A stretch of DNA of 64,000 nucleotides from Dipteronia dyeriana. Taxonomy: Eukaryota; Streptophyta; Magnoliopsida; Sapindales; Sapindaceae. The notes beneath the pieces were generated by a model that saw nothing but the letters and a program-made list of their open reading frames with translations, searched no databases and had not been told where the DNA came from. This document shows positions 36,062 through 47,643 of this stretch, one piece after another. Both the position numbers and the translations under genes were made by a program. The stretch covers positions 8,389,768 to 8,453,767 of the forward strand of contig CM065300.1 in the NCBI GenBank assembly GCA_032871835.1, read 5' to 3'. Each line of letters starts with the position of its first letter. Position 1 is the first letter of the stretch.

Positions 36062-36532
36062 TAGAGATGTAAAGATTTTTTTTTGTTGGGAAATGGGGAG
36101 ATGTGGGGATGGGGATGAATTTTATCCCCATTTCCCCATTTTCCCCACAATTATATTGAAATGGGGACCAGTTTCTCATTTCTCTCAAACATATATAAAT
36201 ATAATTATAATATATATTATTAATTATAATATATATTTGTAATATATTAATGGATTTTATTTTGTTTTTCTAATGGAATGTTTGTTTTTTTTTTAGTTTA
36301 ATTTGTAATTTTTAGTTAAATGGTGAAATGGAAAAACGGAGAAAAACGAAAAAAATGGGGAAATGGAGAGATGGAGATGTAGATGAGGATGGATATACCT
36401 CCCTCCAAAATTCCCCATCCCCATCCCTATTTTCCCTAAATAGGGAAATGGGAGGATGGGAGAAGGGCATAGAAAGTGGGAATGGGGATGGGAGACCTAT
36501 ATCCATCCTCATTCCCCAAATGTGCATCCCTA
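36062..36532. mobile_element. CCCCAT-family hAT MITE, copy 1
   Basis: A perfect 8-bp target duplication GCACTGCC (36054-36061 and 36533-36540) frames ends TAGAGATGTAAAG and, in reverse, TAGGGATGCACATTTG. Both flanking halves are rich in GGGGAT or CCCCAT words, so the element can fold back on itself. The ORFs across it are only by-products of these purine or pyrimidine blocks. Confidence 0.85.
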
Positions 36533-36540
36533 GCACTGCC

Positions 36541-38192
36541 CCATTTATCTGTAATAAAAAAGCAAAGCATCAGACTTGAAATGGGACACAGCAGTGAAGC
36601 TTTGTAGAAACTTGAAAACAAGAAAGGAAAGCTTTTGAGGAGAAGCGAAAACCGAGAAATTATAAATGGAAAAAAAAAAAAAAAAAAAAAAGAGCGCAAA
36701 GACTAGTAGAGGGAAAAAAGCAAGCAATAATTCACACACACAAATCAAAAATTCAAAAAGAAAACAACGTTACAAGCTTACAACAGCGTTACAAGCTATC
36801 TCTATGTGGTCTACCTACGATTCTATGTATTTGATGGGGTACAAAACAAAATTGTATATATATATATATATAAAGTAAAGTAGAAATAAAAGAAGCTTGG
36901 TGGGCCGTACGCCGCCGGTGTAGAGATGGCTAGGGGGTGGGGGTTATGAAAGATTTGATTTTGATTAGATTGGACAGTTTAGGATTAGCATTGGTGAGGA
37001 CCGTGAGGTTATGTTTAATAATTAAATATTTAAATTGAAAATGGCTCTTTTTTTTTTTTTTTTTTTTTTTAGGTTTTGGCTAGGCACAGATAAGCAGCTT
37101 TTGAAGGTGGGTTTTTGATGAGAGATTGATTGGTGGACGTGGGGTGGGGTGTCAGCTCTGTGGACTGATTGTCAATCAAGTCAATCAATTTCAAGGGTAT
37201 ATTGAAGTTGGGCTGAGACTGGCAGTGTAATTAGTAGAAATTTATTATTGTTTGCTTTTTGCTCATTTATTGATTGATGTATTGGACCTATTAAAACCTA
37301 AATACTGGAGGCCTGGAGCTGGACTACCCCTAATATAGGGTTGTATTGAGTCCCAAGTCTCAACTAATCTTGAAAAGCAGCCCAGAGCATTGTAAGGACA
37401 AAGCCCATCCTGGCTCTTTGGGCTTCAAGTGACACTTTTTTTTTTGGGATTCTATAGTGGCTTGCTTCTATGAGATTGTTTTTAAGAATATTAAAAGTGA
37501 TTTCATATTATCAGAATTCAAACTTGCTTTTTAGAAACATTCTTGACAGTGTTTTGTTCCGTTGGACTGAAATAAGCAGAAGTTGTTGCTCAAAATAGTC
37601 TTTCAACACAACCAAAAGGTTGGTACTTCAACTAAAAAATCACATGATCACATGGTCACTTCTGTTTGTTTGAAGAAGAAAAAACAAGATTTATTAGACA
37701 GTGAAAAGTCTATAAATGTGTCATTGTAGGTCTGATGAAAGGTAACGTTTGACCCAACCAATGTGTTTACAAGCAACCCGTTTCTCATTCACGAAGGAAG
37801 GCAAGTAATGTAAAAGAGATTAACGAAAACGAAACAAAAAACTCTATCATATATTATAGATAACCAGTAAAATCAAGACGGTTTTCTATACAAAATGTAT
37901 GTAAAATGGCGGATATCATCACAAAGACGTACATGTAATGAAAGAGTTTCTTTACTAATAATATACATTATACATGAACGCTACCTACAAAAATGAAATT
38001 CCTCCTTGAATGAGCCTGTGATCAACTTATTTATTCATAGCCTGAAAATTTACATACTGAAAGCAACATCGAACTTAAGTAGGCATGGTAGTATGTGACA
38101 GACATCAAACTAAACCAGGAAAATCACACAATCATAATAATCCGTATAATTTATCTGGAACGTGGAATCGGAAACCTCGAGCATCTCTATTT
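36541..38192. other. Gene-free stretch
   Basis: Includes a poly-A run (36668-36691), a (TA)n near 36857-36873, a poly-T run near 37047-37070 and the 3' flank of the EGF-like gene. No coding region recognised. Confidence 0.4.
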
Positions 38193-40165
38193 TTACTGCA
38201 ACATTGCCAAGGACATCACCAGGACTATCAACCAACGATAATTTCTGAGGTAATTCGGGCCAGCTGCAAAAGAGAAATCAAGTGCAACAGAAATAAAAAC
38301 ATCTGAGAATCGGTGGTATGCATAATTGATTTGATGCAGCTTTATGTGTAAGCTGAATTCGTAAAATTCAAACGATTGAATCTATAATCATGTACAATTA
38401 ACTAACCACACAAGACTGAAGAAAGAAATCAATTCACGGTTGAAACTCAACATGGTCATAAGATTTTCGTAAGGTTTCATCTTGACAATAGTTAACTCTG
38501 TGTGAATTGATGAACTTTACCTTGATTATTTCCATTGTCAGCCAATGCAGGCGCAGGCGTAGTGGTTTTGTTTGGCATTGAAATCCCGAGGTTCGCACAG
38601 TCCATTCCAATAGAACCTTTAAACCACAATCAAAATAAAAGCAACATAAGCATCTAAATCATCATACGCTGCAAATCACATTTCCCTTGGCACTAAAAAC
38701 CTTATGTTCAAAAGAATTTTTCGGTTTCATAACTGAGTACGTGCTCTTACATTCTTTGAAGCAAGAGAAAGCAGAAACATTGAAAAGATTGAAGTAACCC
38801 TCTGCACATTCGCAATTGTATGTGAACGGTGATGTCTTGTTACATGAGCCTCCCCCACAATCAGTCCAGTAGCAGGCTAGATAACCAAAACTTGATGAAT
38901 TAATAACATAATATTGGATAATGACACGAAAGATTAATAGTGTAAATGTGTAATGGTGCTTACGATCAAAGATTGACCCATTAGTCTTAGTTGCTTTATC
39001 TTGAACAGGGGACGGTGCTGCTGTGCAAGCAGTATCAATTGTACCTAAAATTGCAAAACTGTCAGCATAATCGAAAACTATGAGATTGTTTCACTAATAT
39101 TAAAATCGAGTGTACCTAATGATGCCAAACAATCAGATTCACCAAATGGCATGATATTGTTTCACAATTGTTATAGTAAAATATTGATTGTATTGAATCA
39201 TATAATCAGACTGAATATGTAGCATACAGGAAAAATATATATATATACCAAGTCTCAATCCTCCTAGACTTGGTTACGGAATTAACATCAAATCTGTACA
39301 AGTGTTTCTAAATTTAATCTACGAATTTCATTGAAATATCACCATCAACAAGCCCTTGATCAGATTAGATTGTGATTAACATGCATCACCAACTTGAATA
39401 AAAAAAAAAAATACTATTACTATCAATATTTTTCCGTTATTGGCTAATGGGCATATGAAGGACTCCATTTCTTCTTTGAGCAAAAAAATATAATCTTAAA
39501 TACAAATAAACTCACTTGCATCAGCTAGAGTAATCAAAGATTTCATCTAAATTAATTGGAAACACATTGAATTGAATAATTACCCTCATTAAGCATCACC
39601 GATCAAATGATACAGACTCATAGCTAGTACTCAATATGTTAATATCTTCTAAGATCATCATATACAAACAGTGAAACACATAACAAATTAGTATATACAA
39701 ATCAGAGAGAGAGAGCTAACAGTTGGGAACTATGCAGGGGAGAAACTTGAGAAAATCATCAGCATGTTGAGAAGGAGTCTGCATCCATCCAGGATCACAT
39801 TCACATTCAGGGATGAAACTGCTATTCACAGAAGAAGCCTTGCACTTTCCCTTTCCACACTCCATTTTCTTGCACACATCATCTGCATCATCCAAAAATG
39901 GATTAAAAATAATAATAATAATAACAACAACAACATAATTACGTTACCACTCTTCAAAATCTGAATCCATCAACACACAAAAACTAAAATCAAGATTGAC
40001 CCAGTTAATAAAAAGACATCTAAAATCAATGACAAGAAAGGATATTGAGAGAAACAAACCGATGATAGGAGAGAGAAGAGGAGACAAGAAATCGCTTGTA
40101 GTAGTCATGGGGTGGAAAAAAAGAAGGATTGCTGTGAGAGAGGCAATGACATGAACAGAAGCCAT
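38193..40165 (-). CDS. Secreted EGF-like, Cys-rich protein, probably GPI-anchored
   Basis: Six exons: 40165-40060, 39882-39721, 39044-38964, 38876-38751, 38616-38521 and 38263-38193. All introns are GT-AG and every internal junction is phase 1. The product has 213 residues. It shows a signal peptide (MASVHVIASLTAILLFFHP), a first Cys module (DVCKKMECGKGKCKASS, then CECDPGW), a second module (DPCYWTDCGGGSCNKTSPF, then CECAEGYFNL and CFKEC), a Pro/Thr linker (NKTTTPAPAL) and a hydrophobic C-terminal tail (WLIVLVMSLAML) fitting a GPI-anchor signal. The G-x-C and CEC spacings are EGF-like. Plant genomes carry related proteins labelled Notch-, slit- or delta-like; their function is not established. 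One exon per module with symmetrical phase-1 introns fits extracellular module evolution. N-glycosylation sequons (NSS, NGS, NKT, NVS) support secretion. Confidence 0.88.
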
Positions 40166-40734
40166 CTCATAAAGTGATAAGTGATGAGTGATGAGTGGTG
40201 AGGTTGAGCTATTGTAATGAATTGCAATCTTTGATAAGAGTTTGAAAAATTGGAAATGGGGATGGAGATGTTAAATAACATAAAAATTGAAAAATTGCAC
40301 GCTCTCGATCTGCCCTCTCTTCTCTGTTTGAAAAGTATCAATAATTTACTTTTTGAAACGAGAGTTAACACTTTTAGACCATAATGAATGGTTTGTCCGC
40401 TCGTATTGTTTATAGCTCAAACAAAATATCCTCTTCTCAAATTGTCATAACTCAACTTTCATGTAAAAAAAAGTTAAATAATAATATTTGTCAAAGAAAA
40501 ACGGAGGATAGACTCAGAGAGTGTATTGGGAGAATGTAAAGTTGGTCGGTGGTATTTTTTCCTGTTCTTAAGGATTTGAAAGTGAAATAAAGAAATAAAG
40601 AAATAAAGAATAAAAAAATAAAAGAATAAAAGAAATAAATTACGACTATTGATTACCCACGTTAACATTTTTAAATATCCTTATGGTAAATGATCCAAAC
40701 ACCTATACCGGTTACCATATACATATATCACGAT

Positions 40735-41227
40735 TAGCGATGTATATTTTTTTCCAGAGTCCTAATTTCTCATGTTCTCATCTCTATTTAGGAATTTTTT
40801 TTGGAGGAAAATGGAGAGATGTAGAGGAGGGATCCTCTCTCCATCCTCATTTCCTACAAACATATAAAAATATAATTATAATATATATTTATTTATTTTT
40901 ATTTGTTGAAACCCTAAATATATATACATATTTACTCTTTTTACTGTATTAATGAATTTTATTATATATTTATAATCGAATGATTGTTTTATTTATTTAA
41001 ACTTATAATTTTTAGTTAAATGAAAAAGTGAAGAACCAAAGAAAACATGAATATGGGAAAAAACATAGAAAATGGTGAATTAGGGTTGGAGATATATATA
41101 CCTTCCCTCAAAATTTCTCATCCCTATTTTTTTCTAAATAAAGAAATGGGAAATATGGAAAAGGTCTGAGAAGTGGAAATAGGGATGGAGGAACTATATT
41201 CATCTTCATTCTCTAAATGTGTATCTA
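40735..41227. mobile_element. CCCCAT-family hAT MITE, copy 2 (older)
   Basis: Ends TAGCGATGTATAT and, in reverse, TAGATACACATTTAGAG, with interior GGAAATGG and CCTCTCTCCATCC blocks like the copies at 36062 and 51456. The 8-bp flanks no longer match, so it is older or rearranged. Confidence 0.6.
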
Positions 41228-42295
41228 TAACTACAAGACATAAGATTATGGGTTCGAATCTTACTAAAAAAATCTAAATTTATAATAATAATAATAACTT
41301 AATAATAAAAACGAAAGCTTTTTATAGTGTGGACTTTGAGTTCACGTTTACTCACCTTTTTAGGTCTTTGAGGGTTGGTGAGTATTATCTCCTTCCATAT
41401 GGATGACATGTGTCTAGAGAAGAATTTATCCTAAAAGATTACTTGAGGTGAGTAAAAATGGACACGTGGTTTGAAACTACAAATGTTAACATGGCTGACT
41501 TTCACAATGGACACATGTCACATGTGGTCGTTGGAAGTTGGATTTTAATGTTTAAAGGTCAATTGATTAAAGTCCACCCCGCAATTATATTTCACCACCT
41601 CATCATAAAATATCTTATTATTGTGTTTCTTGAAATTATTTATCTAATACAATCGGTTCTCACTAAACTGTTTTTAAATTTACTATTTAAATGATTCATT
41701 TAAATTATATTATATTTATTTAATTTTAACGAATGGATTTAATGATAGGATCGGTTAACCCCAGTTTCTTTTTCTTTTATTATTATTTTTATTTTTATTT
41801 TTATTTTGAAATCTGACACAGTTAATGGGGACTCTGTTGTGTTTCTTAGCAAATTAGAGTAAATTTAACTACTCTAAATGAAGGTCGTTGGTTCGGGAAT
41901 TAGAGTAGTATCTTTCTTTCATAAATCTCAATTTATAATAATTTAAACATATAAATAAATATGGTTGATGAATTTAGTGTTTTCATATATATATAAATGA
42001 GTAATGTTAGTTTTCTTAAATTTTTACTCAAATGGTGACACCTCAGTATATAATCTCGTGATTTATAAAATGTTGACATCTCACGTACCAACAATAATTT
42101 TTGATTTTTTTTAGGAAACACTTAATTGAAATGGTTATTTTTGTTTAATAATTTTAGTGAAAATAAGATAATATAAAGATTGCTAATAAACAATCTAACA
42201 ATCTAACATAGCCTGCCTATGCTATATGATTTTGCCTTTTTGGACCCCCAAAAACCGTAGCATAATCAATACCTCGATGTGATTAATAACGACGG

Positions 42296-42430
42296 GATGA
42301 AATCGGTTTAATGGTAAACAACTCACATCTCACAATGAGATTGCGGGTTCAATACAGGGACTCGTTCGAATCCTCGCTCTCTTCTAAAAAAATCCGAATT
42401 TATGTAATAGTGTAATAAAAAAAAAAGACT
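42296..42430 (+). mobile_element. SINE-like tRNA-derived fragment
   Basis: An A-box-like GGTTTAATGGTAAA is followed about 40 bases on by B-box-like GGGTTCAATAC and then CGTTCGAATCC, ending in an A-rich tail. Similar B-box segments with (AAT)n tails occur near 41252 and 23630. No cloverleaf closes, so it is not a tRNA gene. Confidence 0.35.
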
Positions 42431-43621
42431 AATAGCATTTCCTAATTTTTCCATATTAATGTTTCATATACTTGGTGTATAAGGCAAAAGACCTCAACCT
42501 ACTCAAATAATGTGATATAAATATCCCATCACATGAGAGGAAAAACATGCAACACGACACAGTAAAAAATATAAATGGCCTGTAGGTTTACGCCCACAGA
42601 TCATAGAATTGGGTTCAACTTTCTCCAAATGCTGTACATAATGTTTACCAAATTCAACTTTAGCGACCACAAACTACGCATACCACATGCAGACTATATA
42701 GGGACTCACCGGCCACCGATCACTGAAGAAAAAAAAAATGCAACTTTATTAAATGCAGCCGAAGTTGCATGATCTGACTGTGCTTGCTTGCTGCTCTTTT
42801 AAATGTGTGGTGCTGCTCAATGGTGATAAAAAGTCAATAAACCAACCCAATCTGACCCACCAATACTATGCATTTTCAGCTGGGATCTGACTTTATGTAA
42901 ATGAGCAAGAAGTTTCTCTTGTTTATCTGTTCCATATAGTTTCATATGCATATTTGAGATGCTTCAATGAGATATCAGATGCATTCAAGTTTCTCTCCCC
43001 TCAATGGAGCGCAATGTGTTTAAGTGGTTACTATGAGACAGTTCCCACTTCCCACTTTCTGGTAGGGATGATAATGAGTCGAGTTCAGATTTTGCCAAAC
43101 TCGAACCTGCAAAACATTTTCAAACCTGCATCTGAATAATTTCACAGGTTGGGTTTCCACCTGTGAGTTTTGACTAATCCCAAACCTATGAAATTATTCG
43201 AGTTCGGGGTTTATGACAATTTTTGAGATCACACATAAAACTTATAATGAGAGGGAGGTTGAGTTGGGGACTTGGAGCAGTTTCTGTGCTTTTGCTGTGT
43301 AGTACTAGTAGCCTGTTAAGTTGTGATGGGCAATTTTTGTGCTTTTGCTGTGTAGTACCGGTATAGCTTGTTAGGCCAACTACAACCCAAAAACCCATGT
43401 TGATGCAACTATTGTACTAATGCAACTTTTACACTATTTAGTTTTTCAATTTACAACCCATTACGTCACATGTTACATTCCCTTACTTTATTATTTCTCC
43501 ATTATTAATATTTCACTTCATAATTTTCGTGTTTTCAATCAAGTGATTTAAGTAAAAAATATATATTAATTTTTGTATTATACTCTTAATTTTACTTTAT
43601 TATAAATGTTAGTATAAATAA

Positions 43622-44370
43622 TAAGGTAATTACTAATTAGTTCCTGGATATTTTTTCAAAAATTTCAAGTTGTTTCCGACTTTTACAAAAGTGATCAAAT
43701 TGGTCATCATATTTTTTTCAAGTGCCAAATTAATCCCTCTTTTTTTAAAAGTGATCAAATTGGTCCCTCTAATGATTTAATGGTGTTAAATATAACAATT
43801 GACTTTAATAAATTTAATTAAAATACATAAATAGTATTTATTTGTCATATTATAACAAAATTATTTTGTTTTTATACATTAAATTCTCCATTATAATTAT
43901 AACAAAATCCAAAATATTATTAATGAAACACCGTTTGTATCTTTTTTAATTAAAATTATCTTAAAAATTATAAAAATATTTTAATAAGACAATGTCAATT
44001 ATACCTTTATTTTATAAATAAAGTTACCATTCATTACCAGTTTAGTTTTTTTACCATTTTTATATAATTGTTTTTTTTTGTTAATATTATACGATCATTG
44101 TTTTCAAAATTATTTAAAAATCAAAACCCAAAAATAAAATAAACAAAAATATACATTTGTTAAAAAAATTTATACATGTGTCATTATTATATTGGTTAGA
44201 AATAAAGTACAATTTTACCCCACACAGTTAAAATTAACTAACAGAACTTATTAGAAAGACTAATTTGACACTTGGAAAAAAATATAAAGACCAATTTGAT
44301 CACTTTTATAAAAGTCACAAATATCTTGAAATTTTAAACAAAGTCTAGGACCTAATTGGTAATTGCCTTA
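43622..44370. mobile_element. Element with long terminal inverted repeats (MULE-like)
   Basis: The left end TAAGGTAATTACTAATTAG matches the right end in reverse, TAAGGCAATTACCAATTAG. The match runs about 110 bp (both arms contain TTTCAAG, AAAAGTGATCAAATTGG and AGTG(C/T)CAAATTA). The interior is AT-rich with no ORF. Long TIRs suggest a Mutator-like MITE, but a 9-10-bp target duplication was not clear. Confidence 0.65.
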
Positions 44371-44559
44371 CATAATAATTATATTAAAACAAAAATAAAT
44401 TACACAAAATCATTAAATAATAAAAGGACCAAATTTGAATAAATTTAATTGACTAAGAGTATAAATGTGATTAAACAAAACCTTTAAATAATGGATACAA
44501 TCAGAATTGATTTTATTAAATATGAATCAAACTGTGATTAATCAAACTTTAGGATGAAA

Positions 44560-44694
44560 AAAAAGGGGATTTTTTACGCCATTTGAACAGTGTTGCACAA
44601 CAATGTTCGCTGAGATCAAAATGGCGCAGTGAATGACACTGGGTTGGAGAAGGATTTTTGCTCCAAAATAACCCTTGGGTTGGAGATGCCCTAA
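44560..44694. mobile_element. Candidate MITE fragment with GGGTTGGAGATGCCC end
   Basis: GC-richer segment (CGCCATTTGAACAGTGTTG, then AAATGGCGCAG) ending GGGTTGGAGATGCCCTAA. The left terminus is not clear. Confidence 0.3.
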
Positions 44695-45676
44695 AACATA
44701 ACTAGATGACTCTAATTCAGTATCAGCTACATGCCTATTTCTGCTTAAGCTGCAGACTGCTACAAACCATTGATAAGCCTAAGTCTTCTAGGAATCCAAG
44801 CATGAATTTGGTTAACATGATGAGCCTTGTACTAAACTGTGCTCATCTACAAAGAACTCTCCTACAACTGCTCTCCATCATCGGGGAATCATGCTATGAT
44901 TAACCAAGATAGGTGATTAAATTCCGGTTAAGCATCAGTTAGTTAAATAACTAACAGAATGCTGCTGTGGATTTACAGTTACAGATTCCTGAATTCAAGT
45001 AAAACACATTTCGTGTGTTTAGTGTCAAGTGTATACATATCAGACTCTGTAAATAATATTTTTGATGGATTGATATCTCTGAGTTAATTTCTCTCCATTA
45101 ATGGAGAGCTTCATTAAGCTCTGCTTTAGTTCGTTTTTCTTTCAGTACTTTTAATAAACACTTCACCACTACCATCAAACACTTTCAGTATTAACAACCA
45201 TAACATTGATCACAAATGATCATATTGACTATATTGAACAAAGGTGAAACGAGAAATTTGCAAATTTCTTCACATTATAATCACCCATTCAGTATTGTCA
45301 TAATTTTCACCCATCTAATTGCTTGATGGAGCTTTGAAAGATATGAAATGAATATAAAAGATTAAACAAAGAAAAATGAAGTTCCTGAAGTCGTCTCTAA
45401 TGTATTGGACATTCTAACCCGAACACAATCACAGAAGAAGCAAGCAACTGATGAAGCCTAAATTTCTCCATCCATATAACATCATAGTATTAGATATCCT
45501 TATATGCATTTACAAAGATTACTAGGTATATACCTAAAAAGCCATAGAACGAAACATCAATTACGAGATTAAAAGCCTTAGACTATACCTGCCTATTTGA
45601 TCGCGACTTGTTTCCCACTTCAAAGAGATTGAACATGCGAAGCTTTTCTCCGCAGAGGGAGAAGATTACTGATATT

Positions 45677-46635
45677 TTAGTACTGGACAGGGGTTCGACA
45701 ATTCGGGCAACTAGAATGGGATACTAGCCAAGGAAGAAGGCAATGTGAATGGTACTTGTGAGAACATTTAAGGTTCATGACCCTTTGCTGATCCTGCAAA
45801 TCTTCTAAGCAAACAGAACATGTCTTTACAGATTTACATTTACTTAGTTGGAAGTTCCACGGCATCCCTAAAATGTTTTTCGTGCCTGATCGAGATTCCT
45901 TAACGCTTGGTTCTGCTTTACGCTTGTGGCCACTACCTCCATCTCGATCAAGCTGGTGATCACTTGGCCTATACATACACACATAAGAGAGCACATGTCA
46001 TGAACCCTGAACATATATTTGATTTATGTAACGCTATAATCGGTGAAGAAACTATGATTATCAATGAAAAAAAAAATAAAAAGGTTCCATTCAAGCCAAC
46101 AGCAAAATCAAGCATCGAATTTTAAGCAAGAACAGATAACTAAAATGTTACTCTTCCTGTTATATATGGCTTTTATACACAATATATCTATACAGGTGCC
46201 TAAATGTTGAAACTTCAAGCTCAGAAGATCCCCATTTGATAATTTAATCAAAAATCAAAGTTAATTGACAGATTACATATTCTAAGCAGATCCCCATTTT
46301 CAATCAGACAAAAAAAAAATGCAAACAACATCTAGGTTTTTTTGTTTCTTCTCTGGCATTGAATCTGGGTCTGAATTTTGGTGGCAAGCAATCAAAGCAA
46401 CTTATAGAGAACAGAAAAGAAGAACAAACCTGGAGGAAGAATACAAAAAGGCAAGTCTCTGCTCCAACCGAAGCCGAGCTCTGAGAGCAGTTTCATCCAT
46501 GGTCATGATCGACGACGGATCACGGCGTTCCCTTAGAGAGATATCAGAGTTTCCAAGAGCATTTTCTTGACGGTAGTGTTGCTGCTGGGGTCTCCTCCTG
46601 TGAGGCACACCAACACCAGGCAACATTCCTGCCAT
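45677..46635 (-). CDS. RING-H2 zinc-finger protein, probable E3 ubiquitin ligase
   Basis: Two exons, 46635-46430 and 45968-45677, joined by a GT-AG intron of 461 bp that splits an Arg codon (AG|G). The product has 165 residues. Residues 119-159 form a RING-H2 finger: CSVC, 16 residues later C, then SHKYHSHC (the two His ligands and the fifth Cys), and CPNC, with the PW (LLPWL) expected before the last Cys pair. Such proteins bring an E2 enzyme to a substrate for ubiquitination. The N-terminus (MAGMLPGVGVPHRRRPQQQ) and a basic, coil-prone stretch (ALRARLRLEQRLAFLY) lie upstream. A basic linker (HKRKAEPS) could be a nuclear signal. There is no membrane segment. The substrate cannot be inferred. 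Confidence 0.88.
45969..46429 (-). other. Intron of the RING-H2 gene
   Basis: 461 bp, donor CTCCAG|GTTTGT, acceptor GTATAG|GCCAAG. Plus-strand ORFs over it are spurious. Confidence 0.8.
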
Positions 46636-46979
46636 GTTCTCTCAAATTCAAAACACCAAATTAGACCAAACTGCAAACTCACAGGCACAGAGACACTCTT
46701 TGTTTTTGGGCAGAGAGAGAGAGAGAGATGGGTTCTGATGCTTTAATGGTTCCATTGTCAAACAAAAATTCTTTAAGAACTTTCCTTGCTCCTTCCCGTT
46801 GTTACTTTTGTTTGTTTATCAGACAAAGAAGCTGCATAGAAAATGGTGTAAACAATGACACCGAGTCTAAAAAAATCATCAAAGGTGGAAGTGGGAAGCT
46901 TCTCGGAATGGGACCAGATTTGGCAGGCACGCAATGAGATTTTTATAGAAAATTAGGCCAATCAAAAGTTCAATTGTCA

Positions 46980-46980
<1 letters not shown>

Positions 46981-47024
<44 letters not shown>
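46981..47024 (+). repeat. (TA)n microsatellite
   Basis: About 22 uninterrupted TA units. Confidence 0.85.
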
Positions 47025-47025
<1 letters not shown>

Positions 47026-47042
47026 TCGATTATTATTTTTTT

Positions 47043-47228
47043 CTCTAATAAATATCGATAAAAACCAATATAATAACTCAAATGTAAGGTTAGAACACGA
47101 AAAAAATAGTATTTTTTAAAAAACACAACAAAATAACAAAAAAAAAAAGTGTTCAAATTAAAAAAAAAAATCTCTAATAAAAATCGATAAAAACCAATAT
47201 AATAACTCAAATGTAAGGTTATAACATA
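47043..47228 (+). repeat. Two 58-bp direct repeats, 128 bp apart
   Basis: CTCTAATAAA(T/A)ATCGATAAA through TGTAAGGTTA occurs at 47043-47100 and 47171-47228, both followed by AAAACACAACAAAATAA-like sequence. A local duplication. Confidence 0.75.
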
Positions 47229-47415
47229 ACAAAATAAAATAAAAAACACAACAAAATAATAATAATAAAAAAGTGTTCAAATTAATTTTTTTATAATTAC
47301 ATCAAAAAATATATAATTTAAACCATTCATGTTTGTAATAGTAAAAGTATTAATTAAGCTTATATATATAAAAAAAAGTTTTTTTTTTAAAAATGTATTG
47401 TGTTATAAATGGATC

Positions 47416-47643
47416 TGTCGTGATATTGTTCGCTTTGACACTATTAGGCCTTACGGATTTAAAACGCGTCATATTACCCCCATTTAAACTGCTTAGTACT
47501 ATATGGGAGCGATGTAGGATCTTTTGGATAACAACACACCTCCCTATACGATTGTGCTGATAACGTTTTGTAAGTGAGTTTGTTATGATACTGTCCGTTT
47601 TGCCACTGCTGGGGCTTACTGGTTTAAAACGTGTCATATTAGG
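47416..47643 (+). repeat. Two diverged copies of a dispersed repeat
   Basis: GATATTGTTCGCTTTG, then TTTAAAACGCGTCATATTA (47416-47477), and GATACTGTCCGTTTTG, then TTTAAAACGTGTCATATTA (47581-47643). Similar GATATTGTCCGCTTTGG...TTTAAAACGCGTC segments are common in many plant genomes, as I recall. The family is not identified. Confidence 0.5.

Larger units (their letters stand above)
40166..45676. other. 5.5-kb gene-free stretch with repeats
   Basis: It begins with the EGF-like gene promoter. It holds MITE copy 2, B-box-bearing segments (41252, 41890 and 42346), a fragment with TAGGGATGATAATGAGTCGAG near 43064 (hAT-like), the long-TIR element at 43622-44370 and a MITE end near 44694. At 44880-45160 an LTR-like stretch (CTGCTGTGGATTTACAG, then CTCTGTAAATAATA) has no partner. 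No coding gene recognised. Confidence 0.4.

Noticed and set aside
36328..36699. Several overlapping ORFs on both strands in and next to the MITE at 36062
   Set aside because: They follow GGGGAT/CCCCAT blocks and poly-A tracts and have no family resemblance.
42296..42430. tRNA gene
   Set aside because: A-box- and B-box-like segments exist, but no acceptor stem or anticodon arm closes, so it is listed only as SINE-like.
44706..44903. 65-codon ORF that looks protein-like
   Set aside because: No motif of RT, integrase or any host family could be identified, and flanking frames are closed.
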